A stretch of DNA of 64,000 nucleotides, taken from positions 215,853-279,852 of the forward strand of contig JAHHHY010000003.1 of NCBI GenBank assembly GCA_019359125.1, read 5' to 3'. The notes beneath the pieces were generated by a model that searched no databases, was not told the origin of the DNA, and worked only from the letters and a program-made list of their open reading frames with translations. This DNA comes from Pleurocapsa minor GSE-CHR-MK 17-07R. GTDB lineage: Bacteria; Chloroflexota; Anaerolineae; Aggregatilineales; Phototrophicaceae. Both the position numbers and the translations under genes were made by a program. This document shows positions 55,442-64,000 of this stretch, in pieces (position 1 is the stretch's first letter; each line of letters opens with the position of its first letter).

Positions 55442-56826
55442 CAGGGCTGATCCTTTGGTTTGTCAGGCGTGCTGGCGGACTGGGCAGACATGCCCAGCGG
55501 CGGGACAACAATCGGGTCGCGCACGACGGGCGTCTTGCCCGTGCGGTCGCGCTGCTTGGCGACGCCGCTTTCGGCCAGCCCGCGAATGGTCGCGCGCAGG
55601 TCGTCCGAAATGCTGATCTTGTCCAGCGTCTCATCGAGCTGGTCGAGCAGCGCGGTACGCGAATTGAGCGAGGGCGCCTGCAATACGTCCTGGCCCCACT
55701 GGTCGCTCTCGGACGTGAAAACCATCTCGGCGGCCACGACAGCCTCGGCCACTTCGCGCTCATTGTCCACGGTCGGGTCATCCAGCTTGAGCATAATCTT
55801 GACGTCGTTCAGGCGGATGAGCGTGTCCTCGTACAGCGCGATCTGCCGGTCCCAGCCGTAAATCTGCTGCACCGAGACGAACGTAGCAGCCACACCGGGC
55901 AGCACCGCGATCAGCACCTGAAAGACTTCGCCCTCGTTGAAGGCCGAAAAGACCGAGATGACCGACGTCATCGACAGCATGATGCCGGCGGTCAGCGTGG
56001 TGAAGCTGGAATTGGTCTCGAACTCCAGCACGCGCGCCCGATACCAGGCGATCTGCCGGTCGAAGCGGCGGCGGATGTACGAATCCTTGACGAATTCGGT
56101 CTCCCATTCCTCATGCTCAGACGTGGCCGATGCCACTTCATCGGTAGAGGCGGCGTTGATTTCGGCCGTCGATGAGACCAGCTTGCCGATCGTGCTGATC
56201 TGCGCCACGGTGGACAGCAGGCGGCGCTGGCGCTGATAGTCGGTGCCGCGATACGGGCGCGAATGGGCAAAATACAGAAAGTAGTGGCTGCGCAGCGCTT
56301 CAGTGCGGCGGCGGGCCGCATACCAGCGGCGCTGGGGCTGCACCGAGCGCATACGCGTGCTGAGGAAGGTCGCAGCAGCACCGGCGACGGCTGCCAGCAC
56401 GGCGGTGGTCACGCGCGCCGCCGACTGGGCGGGCTGATCGGCCACGCTCAGCGTCAGCACGGTGGAAATCGTCGTCAGGATGGCGAAGATGGCGAACCAC
56501 CATTGATAGCCGTAGTACACATTCTGATAGTGCGCCGATTCCTGCTCATTCTGGAAATACTGGCCGATGAAGTCGGGCGAATGCAGGAATTCCAGGTCTT
56601 TGCGCACGGTGGCGAAGTCCTGCGCCGTGACGCGATTGGTGTTGGGCATGGCCGGCTTGACGCGGCCAAGATACTCGGCGATATCGTCCTCGGTGATGAA
56701 GCCGTGCTCGCGCAGGGCATTGTTGAAGGCCTCCGGCGTGGTGGGCGGATCATACGTGCGCGGCACATTCCAGCGCGGGCGGCGCTTCACAAAGAACAAA
56801 TCAGACATTCTGAGCATTTTGGCCAT
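55441..56826 (-). CDS. Membrane protein with two DUF4231/SLATT-like modules
   Basis: YYGYQWWFAIFAILTTISTVLTLSV...AVLAAVAGAAATFLSTRMRSVQPQRRWYAARRRTEALRSHYFLYFAH; second module FDRQIAWYRARVLEFETNSSFTTLTAGIMLSMTSVISVF...LPGVAATFVSVQQIYGWDRQIALYEDT. Confidence 0.7.
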   Translation of the reverse strand: MAKMLRMSDLFFVKRRPRWNVPRTYDPPTTPEAFNNALREHGFITEDDIAEYLGRVKPAMPNTNRVTAQDFATVRKDLEFLHSPDFIGQYFQNEQESAHYQNVYYGYQWWFAIFAILTTISTVLTLSVADQPAQSAARVTTAVLAAVAGAAATFLSTRMRSVQPQRRWYAARRRTEALRSHYFLYFAHSRPYRGTDYQRQRRLLSTVAQISTIGKLVSSTAEINAASTDEVASATSEHEEWETEFVKDSYIRRRFDRQIAWYRARVLEFETNSSFTTLTAGIMLSMTSVISVFSAFNEGEVFQVLIAVLPGVAATFVSVQQIYGWDRQIALYEDTLIRLNDVKIMLKLDDPTVDNEREVAEAVVAAEMVFTSESDQWGQDVLQAPSLNSRTALLDQLDETLDKISISDDLRATIRGLAESGVAKQRDRTGKTPVVRDPIVVPPLGMSAQSASTPDKPKDQP

Positions 56827-57034
56827 CGTCCGCCTCATCCAGCATACGGTCGCGCAGGGGTCGCAGCGAGCATTCACAAACCGCGTTCAAACACGTTTGT
56901 CTGTAGTATAGCCTCAAAACACGCACGCGCAGTGGCTTTTCAGTCGGACGGGCGTTCAGCGTTTGGCAGCACGCCAAACGGAGACCAGCCGTAGCTCATC
57001 AGGTGCGCGGCGTTGTGGTACACTAATCCGCGCT

Positions 57035-58432
57035 ATGAAGAATCATCATTCCCTCACACGACTGTTTTATCCGGCTGGCGCGATGCTTGCGATCGTGCTG
57101 GTGTCGCTTGCCTGCAACCTGAGCAGCGAGACCCGCCCGCCCACGATTATCCCGCGTGCCTCGGCCACGCCACCGCCCACCATCGGCTATCCCACCCTGC
57201 AACCGGACGAGCTGCCCCAGGAAGCGACCCTGACCGCGCCCAACCGCGACGAGATGGTGCTGCTGAACACGCTCAACCAGGTGGAGGCAGACCGGCTGTT
57301 CATCCATGTAAATACGCTGCAGGGCTTCGGCTCGCGCCATGTCAACAGCCCGTATGGCAATCCGTCGTTTGGCATCGGCGCGGCGGCCGATTACGTGCAG
57401 CGCCAGTTTGAACAGATCCGCGTGGAATCGCAGGGGCGCTTCGCCGTGCTGCAACCGCAGCAGTTCAGCGTGGAATATGAAGGCGTGAGCAGCGTCGGTC
57501 GCAATATCATCGGCGTGCTGGCTGGGCGCGAGACTGGCGCGGGCGTCATCCTGATTGGCGCGCACTACGACAGCATTTCGGTCGACCGGCAGAACAGCGC
57601 GGCGTCCGCCCCCGGCGCCAACGACAATGCGACAGGCACGGCGGCGCTGATCGAAATCGCCCGCATCATGAGCCAATACACGCCCCGCTCGACCATCATG
57701 TTCGTGGCCTTCGGCGTGGAAGAAATCAACCGGCGCGGCAGCATCGCGTTCGTGGAAGAGTACCTGAAGCCGAACGGCATCGTGATTGATGCCATGCTCA
57801 ACATGGACATCATCGGCAGCAGCACCGGCCCCAACGGCGCCACGATTGACGACCAGATCCGCCTGTTCTCGGCCGAGCCCAATACATCGGGATCGCGCCA
57901 GCTTGCGCGCTCGATCAACCTGATCACCTCGCGCCACGTGCCGATGATGAGCGTGTCGGTGGAGGCCACAGGCGACCGTGAAGGCCGCTACAGCGACCAT
58001 CTGTCGTTCAGCGATGGCGGCTTCCCGGCGGTGCGCTTCATTGAATATCTGGAAGACCCCACGCGACAGCATACCGACCGCGATGTGATCGATGCCATTC
58101 GCCCCAGCTATCTGGTGCGCGCCACGCAGACGGTGCTGGCCTCGGCTATGGCGCTGGCCGACGGGCCGCGTGCGCCGCGCTCGATCAGCCTGCGCCCGAA
58201 TGACAGCGGCACGCGCACGCTGGTGTGGGAGACCACGCTCGACGCGACCTCGTATGTGGTCGCGCTGCGCCAGCCCGGCTCGCTGGTGTATAACTACTAC
58301 TTCGACGTCAACAGCAACACGGTCACCTGGGACGGCTTCACGCCAGACCGCTGGGAGGCCATCAGCATCGCCGCGCGCGACAGTGCCGGCCTGATGGGTC
58401 CGCTGTCAAACGAGTTCTTCATCACCAACTAA
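57035..58432 (+). CDS. M28-family zinc peptidase lipoprotein
   Basis: Lipobox VSLAC; GVILIGAHYDSISVDRQNSAASAPGANDNATGTAALIEIARIMSQYTPRSTIMFVAFGVEEINRRGSIAFVEEYL; SDHLSFSDGGFPAVRFIEY. Confidence 0.93.
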   Translation: MKNHHSLTRLFYPAGAMLAIVLVSLACNLSSETRPPTIIPRASATPPPTIGYPTLQPDELPQEATLTAPNRDEMVLLNTLNQVEADRLFIHVNTLQGFGSRHVNSPYGNPSFGIGAAADYVQRQFEQIRVESQGRFAVLQPQQFSVEYEGVSSVGRNIIGVLAGRETGAGVILIGAHYDSISVDRQNSAASAPGANDNATGTAALIEIARIMSQYTPRSTIMFVAFGVEEINRRGSIAFVEEYLKPNGIVIDAMLNMDIIGSSTGPNGATIDDQIRLFSAEPNTSGSRQLARSINLITSRHVPMMSVSVEATGDREGRYSDHLSFSDGGFPAVRFIEYLEDPTRQHTDRDVIDAIRPSYLVRATQTVLASAMALADGPRAPRSISLRPNDSGTRTLVWETTLDATSYVVALRQPGSLVYNYYFDVNSNTVTWDGFTPDRWEAISIAARDSAGLMGPLSNEFFITN

Positions 58433-58447
58433 GCAGGGATTGCCGCC

Positions 58448-58783
58448 ATGACGCTCACCCCTCCCCCCACCGATAGCGGCCGCGACCCGATCTCGCCGGA
58501 GCAGGCACGCGCCGCGCTGGACGCGGCCATGGCCGAGCGACTGGGCGATAACTGGGCCGACGAAGACAGCTTCTGGGTGCTGGTGACCGGCCACGATTAC
58601 ATGGCGCGGGTGAACGGCTTCGGCAAAAACATCGACTTTTATGTCGACCTGCTGGGCAATGTCACGATTGAGGAAAAGCCGCTCGACCCCACCCAGTCCA
58701 GCGGGCGCACGATCGCCTGGGTCATCCTGATTCTGGCGCTGGGCATCGCCTATTTGTTCGCGCGCGCGGTGGGCTGGCTGTGA
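58448..58783 (+). CDS. Small protein with C-terminal TM helix
   Basis: MTLTPPPTDSGRDPISPEQARAALDAAMAERLGDNWADEDSFWVLVTGHDYMARVNGFGKNIDFYVDLLGNVTIEEKPLD...TM; overlaps next start by 4 nt. Confidence 0.7.
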   Translation: MTLTPPPTDSGRDPISPEQARAALDAAMAERLGDNWADEDSFWVLVTGHDYMARVNGFGKNIDFYVDLLGNVTIEEKPLDPTQSSGRTIAWVILILALGIAYLFARAVGWL

Positions 58784-60312
58784 CCATGCTGGCCTGGCGG
58801 CCGCGCCGGGAAAGCCTGTGGCTGGCCGCGCTGATTGGCCTGGTGCTGCTGGCCGCGCTGCCGATGCTGACCTATCCGCTGGGCCGCGACCAGGGCGAAT
58901 TTGCCACCATCGGGCGCGGACTGTTGCAGGGGCGCGTGCCCTATATCGACCTGTGGAATCCCAAACCCCCGGCTGTGTTCTGGGTGTATGCCGGGGCCAT
59001 CAGCCTGTTCGGTCAGACGGCCGCCGCGATTCGCGCCATCGACCTGGTGCTGGTGCCACTGCTGCTCATCCCAATCGCACTGATTGGGCGCAGGCTGAGC
59101 GGACAGGCGTGGGTCGGCCTGTTGGCTGCCGGCCTGCTGGCGGCGTTCTATTTCAGCGAAACCTTCTGGACGCTCTCGCAAAACGACGGCATCGCGCTGG
59201 CGCCGATGCTGTGGGCGCTGGTCTTTGCCCTCAACGCTGCCGCTGCGCCGCGCCGGTCGTGGCCCTGGGCGCTGGCCAGCGGCATCCTGTGCGGCTATTC
59301 CTTCTGGTACAAGTATCCGTTTGCCCTATTCGCCGGGGCATGCGTCATCGCCTACTGCGCCTTTGTGCCGCGACCGCGCTGGCGTGACGCATTCAGCTTC
59401 GCGCTGGGCGCGCTGATCGTCGTGCTGGGCGGCGCGGGCATCCTGGCAGCACGCGGCGCGCTGTCCGCGCTGATCGAATCGGCGCAGGTGACCAGCGCGT
59501 ATACGGCGCTCGGCCTGAACCTGCCCGACCTGCTGGAGGCGCTCGGCCTGGCGCTGGGCTATCGCTGGGCACACTGGGGCCTGTTATTCGCGCTGGCCGC
59601 CATTGGGCTGGTGCTGGTAATCCGCCAGCAGCGCGTGAGCCTCACGCTGGGCGCGTGGCTGGCGCTGTCGACCGCGATCATGCTGTCGCAGGCCAAGGCT
59701 TATGACTATCACTGGCTGCCGATGCTGCCGCCGCTGGCGCTGCTGGGCGCGCTTGGCCTGCATGGTCTGGTGACCCGCCTGCCGGGGCGCGCCCATTCCC
59801 CGGCGATGATCGCGGCGCTGGCTGGCCTGCTGCTGCTGATCACGGTCAATACGTGGGGTCGTGCGCTGCCCTATCTGACCGGCGCGCAGACGCAAAGCGC
59901 GTATTATCGCGGCTTTCAGGCGGGCGAATTCGTGGCCGATGAAAGCCAGGCCGCGGCCGATTTCCTGGCAGCGCATGTGCTGCCCGGCGACTCGCTGTAT
60001 ATCTGGGGCTTCCGGCCAGAAATTTACTTCCTGAGTCGGCTGAACCCGCCCACGCGCTTCATCTTTCAGTTTCCGCTGGTGGCGGACTGGTATCCGCAGG
60101 CTTGGCGCGAGGAAAATGTTGATATCCTGTGGGCGGCCCTGCCCCCGTATGTGCTGGTGGCGCAGGTGGATTACATGCCGTGGGTGACCGGCAGCGAAGA
60201 GGATTCCAACACGCTGCTCCAGTCGTATGAGGAATTAAACGACTGGCTGATTTATAATTACGAACAGGACACTCAGATTGGCAATTTATTCGTATGGCGG
60301 CGTAAACCCTAG
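58780..60312 (+). CDS. Glycosyltransferase family 39-like integral membrane protein
   Basis: RDQGEFATIGRGLLQGRVPYIDLWNPKPPAVFWVYAGAISLFGQTAAAIRAIDLVLVPLLLIPIALIGRRL..., multiple TM helices, GT-C-like. Confidence 0.85.
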   Translation: MTMLAWRPRRESLWLAALIGLVLLAALPMLTYPLGRDQGEFATIGRGLLQGRVPYIDLWNPKPPAVFWVYAGAISLFGQTAAAIRAIDLVLVPLLLIPIALIGRRLSGQAWVGLLAAGLLAAFYFSETFWTLSQNDGIALAPMLWALVFALNAAAAPRRSWPWALASGILCGYSFWYKYPFALFAGACVIAYCAFVPRPRWRDAFSFALGALIVVLGGAGILAARGALSALIESAQVTSAYTALGLNLPDLLEALGLALGYRWAHWGLLFALAAIGLVLVIRQQRVSLTLGAWLALSTAIMLSQAKAYDYHWLPMLPPLALLGALGLHGLVTRLPGRAHSPAMIAALAGLLLLITVNTWGRALPYLTGAQTQSAYYRGFQAGEFVADESQAAADFLAAHVLPGDSLYIWGFRPEIYFLSRLNPPTRFIFQFPLVADWYPQAWREENVDILWAALPPYVLVAQVDYMPWVTGSEEDSNTLLQSYEELNDWLIYNYEQDTQIGNLFVWRRKP

Positions 60313-60813
60313 ATGAACATCACCATTCGTGCAGCACGCACCAGCGACATCCCCGGCCTCATCGCGCTGATTGACCCGTTTGTGGAAGGCGGCAATGTGC
60401 TGCGCCGCACCTATCAGGAGCTGGGCGAGCTGCTGCCAAACTTTTTTGTCGCGGTGCTGGAGACCAGCCAGAACGGCACCGACGGCATGGGCGAAATCGT
60501 GGGCTGTGCCGCGCTGGAGATTTACTCGCCCAAGCTGGCCGAGGTACGCAGCCTGGCCGTGGCCAGCAAAATTCAGGGCCAGGGCATCGGCCGGCGGCTG
60601 GTCAGCGTGTGCGTGGAGCGCGCGCGCATCAAGAATGTGCTGGAAGTGATGGCCATCACCACATCAGACGAATTCTTCATGAAGTGCGGCTTTGACTATT
60701 CGCTGCCGGGGGCGAAGCGTGCTCTGTTCGTGCAGACGCGCGAGACCAAGGACGCGATGCATCCCACGCTCGAACAGTCCGCGCCTACAGATACTGCGCC
60801 ACGATCCCCTTAA
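60313..60813 (+). CDS. GNAT-family N-acetyltransferase (ArgA-like)
   Basis: MNITIRAARTSDIPGLIALIDPFVEGGNVLRRTYQELGELLPNFFVAVLE...IVGCAALEIYSPKLAEVRSLAVASKIQGQGIGRRLVSVCVERAR. Confidence 0.9.
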   Translation: MNITIRAARTSDIPGLIALIDPFVEGGNVLRRTYQELGELLPNFFVAVLETSQNGTDGMGEIVGCAALEIYSPKLAEVRSLAVASKIQGQGIGRRLVSVCVERARIKNVLEVMAITTSDEFFMKCGFDYSLPGAKRALFVQTRETKDAMHPTLEQSAPTDTAPRSP

Positions 60814-61966
60814 GCTGGGCGGCGCGGTGGCGGAAGGTGTGCTCTTTCAGCAGGCGTTCGCGGGCGGCATGGCCCACGGCCCGGCGCTCGTCGTCATGGG
60901 CCAACAGCCAGCGATAGCGGTCGATCGCTTCCTCGCGGCTGGATACGATAAACACCTCTTTGCCCGGCTCGAACCACGTCTCCAGCCCGTCATACGGATT
61001 GGCGACGATGCAGCGCGCCATGCCCGCCAGCTCGAACGGGCGGCTGGATGACGAGGCAAAGACCCCGGCATGCGCGCCGCGCGTGATGCACAGGTTGATT
61101 TTGCTGCGGCAGGCGTATTCCCTCAATTTACTAAATGACATATAGGGCAGCAGGCGCGTCGGCCCCAGATCGCCCAGGTGGGTGCCGCGCACGGCAAAGT
61201 GCGCCTCAGGCATCGCTCTGGCAGGCTCGGCCAGCATGGCGTCGATCCAGGTATCGCGGTATTCGCGCCCGTGTCCGTAAAAAAACACGTCGATGTCTTC
61301 AGCCCCTTCGACCGGCGCAAACACGTCCGGGTCGGCCCCGTAAAAAAGCGGATGCGCCGCGCGCGCGCCCAGGTTCAGCAGGGACTGGCAGCCGCCCGCG
61401 CTGTTCGAGATGAAGGCGGTGTATTCGCTCAGGTCGGCGCCCTGATAAATGCGAAAGCCGGTCGCGAAGCCCTGCATGTTGGGCAGGCTGGCCGGGACAT
61501 CGCCATCATAATAGAAGACCGGCTTGTGGTGTCTGGCCTGAAGCTGGGCGGCCACGCCATTCAGGTGATTGAGCGGCACGGTGAGGAAAATGACCGCGTC
61601 GATGTCGGGTTCACGGGTGAGCAGGTTGTCGAGATGGCGCGCCCACAGCGGGGCGACCAGCTTCTGGGCGGCCTGCCGCGTCAGCCGGTCGGCGGCGCTT
61701 TCGCCCTCAGCCGGGCGAGCATCGGCGCGGGCAGGCTTCATGAAGCGGCGGCTCAGGTCGCGCCCGGCCTTGAAGGTATCGCCCAGAAATTGCGCCGGAT
61801 TATCCGCCGCACGCCACCACAGCGTCTCCACCGGCGGCCCCTGATACGGTGCCGCGATGACCTCCACGCCAATCTCATACAGGCCCTTCAACAGTTGCCA
61901 CCAGGCGGGTGTCGCGCTGAAAGGCTGGGTAAGGTCCAGGCTGGAGACGACGAATAACAGCTTCAT
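60785..61966 (-). CDS. Glycosyltransferase family 1-like (CgeB-like) protein
   Basis: MKLLFVVSSLDLTQPFSATPAWWQLLKGLYEIGVEVIAAPYQ...; C-term GAHAGVFASSSSRPFELAGMARCIVANPYDGLETWFEPGKEVFIVSSREEAIDRYRWLLAHDDERRAVGHAARERLLKEHTFRHRAAQL. Confidence 0.85.
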   Translation of the reverse strand: MKLLFVVSSLDLTQPFSATPAWWQLLKGLYEIGVEVIAAPYQGPPVETLWWRAADNPAQFLGDTFKAGRDLSRRFMKPARADARPAEGESAADRLTRQAAQKLVAPLWARHLDNLLTREPDIDAVIFLTVPLNHLNGVAAQLQARHHKPVFYYDGDVPASLPNMQGFATGFRIYQGADLSEYTAFISNSAGGCQSLLNLGARAAHPLFYGADPDVFAPVEGAEDIDVFFYGHGREYRDTWIDAMLAEPARAMPEAHFAVRGTHLGDLGPTRLLPYMSFSKLREYACRSKINLCITRGAHAGVFASSSSRPFELAGMARCIVANPYDGLETWFEPGKEVFIVSSREEAIDRYRWLLAHDDERRAVGHAARERLLKEHTFRHRAAQLKGIVAQYL

Positions 61967-62189
61967 GGCGGATGATCTTTCCATGCGGCGAGACGTCGTC
62001 TATCGTAATCGCTGATATGGGGGGCGGCAAGTGCGCCGCACGTAGTTCAGGCAAAAAAAGACCGCAGGGGTGCGCCTGAAGCCGCCCACCAACAGGGCGA
62101 TGGATCGCAAGAGATACGCATCCACCAGCTTCAGACGTCCCGGCGGCCTTTGCATTGCGAACAGGCAGGGACCGCAGATCCGGCGTGAG

Positions 62190-62417
62190 CTAGCCGAACA
62201 CGCGATGCGGATGCAGATGCAGCATCGGGGTATCCGAATTCGTCGTATGCATGCGCCGCGTCGGCTGGTCAGCCGGCGGGCTGATATGACGTTCTTCAAC
62301 CAGCACAAGCCGCTGATCCTGAGTAGCCAGATGGGCAAGATGCTCCATCTCCACCATCCGGGCCAGATCCTGCATATGCAGTTCATTCAATTCGATCAGC
62401 AGGTAAGTGTTCATCAT
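62190..62417 (-). CDS. Hypothetical small protein (75 aa)
   Basis: MMNTYLLIELNELHMQDLARMVEMEHLAHLATQDQRLVLVEERH...; upstream AAAGGA Shine-Dalgarno-like. Confidence 0.45.
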   Translation of the reverse strand: MMNTYLLIELNELHMQDLARMVEMEHLAHLATQDQRLVLVEERHISPPADQPTRRMHTTNSDTPMLHLHPHRVFG

Positions 62418-62631
62418 GCAGTCCTTTGTTTACCCACCTCTACTGTGCAGTATACCATACGCACACAAGAGCATTCAGTAAGGGCATTCATGCATAGTAT
62501 ACAAATAGGGGCATTCCGCGACTACTCAGTTCACAGCCTGAGAAACACATGAATTCACGGGAACCAGCGGCCAAAAACACCCTTGACCGTCCCCACAGCT
62601 TCGGCTATATTTATGGGTGTAAGCGCAGTAT

Positions 62632-62703
62632 GCGGGTGTAATTCAGCGGTAGAATGCTTCCTTGCCAAGGAAGATGTCGTGAGTTCGAATCTCATCGCCC
62701 GCT
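62632..62703 (+). tRNA. tRNA-Gly (anticodon GCC)
   Basis: GCGGGTGTAATTCAGCGGTAGAATGCTTCCTTGCCAAGGAAGATGTCGTGAGTTCGAATCTCATCGCCCGCT: anticodon stem CTTCC-TTGCCAA-GGAAG, T-arm GAGTTCGAATCTC. Confidence 0.95.
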
Positions 62704-62708
62704 CAATA

Positions 62709-62739
62709 CAAAAAAGCCACCAGGTCCGGTGGCTTTTTT
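62709..62739 (+). terminator. Intrinsic terminator of tRNA-Gly
   Basis: aaaaaagccaccaggtccggtggctttttt. Confidence 0.9.
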
Positions 62740-62863
62740 GTTTGCCTGGGGTTCCCATTTGCGGGCGTTGTCTGCGCCCCGGAACAGCTCCTCAAGTCAT
62801 GGCAAAATTCTGGATTTACCCCCGATGAAACGAGGGGTTCGACGGTTCAGCCAGCCCTCTCGT

Positions 62864-63012
62864 GCCGCCTGGGGTTCAAAACCCCAGGCTACAAAAAGCC
62901 AAGTCCCTGAAGGGACTGAATGCTGATGTGCAAGCCCGTTTTCTCTCAATATCAGTTAGTCCGTTTACGGATGTATCGGTTGGGTAGCCTTGGGTTTTGA
63001 ACCGAGGGCCGG
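62864..63012. repeat. Dispersed palindromic element, copy C
   Basis: gccgcctggggttcaaaaccccaggctacaaaaagccaagtccctgaagggactgaa ... agtccgtttacggatgtatcggttgggtagccttgggttttgaaccgagggccggc. Confidence 0.9.
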
Positions 63013-63117
63013 CAGGGAAGACCTGTAAACGAGGCATCATCACCCGCGAACAATGGAGCAGTGGCCCACGGCGCGCTATACTCCGCGCAGTTCCTCGTCT
63101 TGTGATTAGGTCTTCCC

Positions 63118-64000
63118 ATGTCTGACTTCAACCCGCTTGACCATCCGCATCGCCGCTATAACCCGCTGCTGGCCGAATGGATCCTGGTCTCGCCGCACCG
63201 CACCAAGCGGCCGTGGCAGGGACAGGTGGAAAAGCTGCCACCGGATACCCGTCCGCAGCACGACCCGACCTGCTATCTGTGCCCTGGCAACGAACGGGCG
63301 GGCGGCGTGCACAATCCCGCCTATAGCGAGACCTTCGTCTTCACCAACGACTTCGCCGCCATGATGGAAGACACCCCGCTGGACGGCCAGGTGCAGGACG
63401 GCCTGCTGCGCGGCGAGCCGGTGCGCGGCACCTCACGCGTGATCTGCTTTCATCCGCGCCACGACCTGACGCTGCCGCAGATGGCCCTGCCCGATATCCG
63501 CCGCGTCGTCAATCTGTGGGCCGACCAGGTGGCCGAGCTGGGCGCGAACTATCACTGGGTGCAGGTGTTCGAGAACAAAGGCTCGGCGATGGGCGCCAGC
63601 AATCCGCATCCGCATGGCCAGATCTGGGCCAGCGACTTCCTGCCGAATTATCCGCGCCGCGAAGATGAGGCCCAGCGCGCTTACTACGCCAAGCACGGGA
63701 CGCCCATGCTGCTCGATTATGCCGTCCAGGAAGCGTCTGCCGACGAGCGCATTGTGGTGGACAACGAACACTGGATGGCCGTCGTGCCGTACTGGGCGGT
63801 CTGGCCATTCGAGACGATGCTGCTGCCGCGCGCGCATGTGCAGCGCATGACCGGCCTGAACGATGCCCAGCGCGATGCCCTGGCCGATGTGCTGAAGCGG
63901 CTGACGACGCGCTACGACAACCTGTTCGAGACCTCGTTCCCGTATTCGATGGGCTGGCACGGCGCACCCACCGGCCCGGCACTGGGACACGACCAGTCCC
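63118..64000 (+). CDS. galT: Galactose-1-phosphate uridylyltransferase, truncated at window end
   Basis: [38 protein letters not shown]...[15 protein letters not shown]...[37 protein letters not shown] (HPHGQ). Open at window edge, absent from ORF track. Confidence 0.96.
   Translation, partial: MSDFNPLDHPHRRYNPLLAEWILVSPHRTKRPWQGQVEKLPPDTRPQHDPTCYLCPGNERAGGVHNPAYSETFVFTNDFAAMMEDTPLDGQVQDGLLRGEPVRGTSRVICFHPRHDLTLPQMALPDIRRVVNLWADQVAELGANYHWVQVFENKGSAMGASNPHPHGQIWASDFLPNYPRREDEAQRAYYAKHGTPMLLDYAVQEASADERIVVDNEHWMAVVPYWAVWPFETMLLPRAHVQRMTGLNDAQRDALADVLKRLTTRYDNLFETSFPYSMGWHGAPTGPALGHDQS

Noticed and set aside
55441-56826. Complete anti-phage defence island
   Set aside because: No CD-NTase, nuclease, ATPase or other defence gene adjacent; reported only as a SLATT-like orphan.
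62583-62828. 81-aa ORF with CGCNSAVECFLAKEDVVSSNLIARSI
   Set aside because: It is the translation of tRNA-Gly, a familiar spurious ORF type.

Overview
A 64-kb GC-rich bacterial chromosomal window. Gene content and style suggest Chloroflexota (Anaerolineae-like); this is inference only, with no rRNA marker present. Housekeeping and metabolic genes include an ammonium transporter, def, ppk2, pepF, phhB-like, msrA, groES-groEL, holA, a cobalamin adenosyltransferase, a partial galT and two tRNAs. They are interleaved with many secreted or surface proteins carrying fasciclin, PPC, SH3, PA14, DUF7282, cohesin-like and dockerin-like modules. Three Hanks-type Ser/Thr kinases have different architectures: a membrane-sensor fusion, a tandem-repeat linker with C-terminal TM helices, and a kinase-receiver-HTH fusion. 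The groESL promoter has a canonical sigma-70 core, a perfect CIRCE and a second degenerate CIRCE upstream. The most interesting items are: (1) a cohesin-like/dockerin-like surface protein cluster at 44.5-48.2 kb; (2) a dispersed palindromic element of about 150 bp in three copies whose hairpin stems differ by compensatory changes; (3) a 145-bp tandem repeat array carrying two internal palindromes that supplies the 3' end of a CrtI-like gene; (4) an immune-inhibitor-A-like protein lacking HExxH with a PDZ domain inserted in its MAM-like domain; (5) the kinase fusions. No CRISPR array, prophage or transposase was recognised. All family calls come from reading motifs, without database searches.
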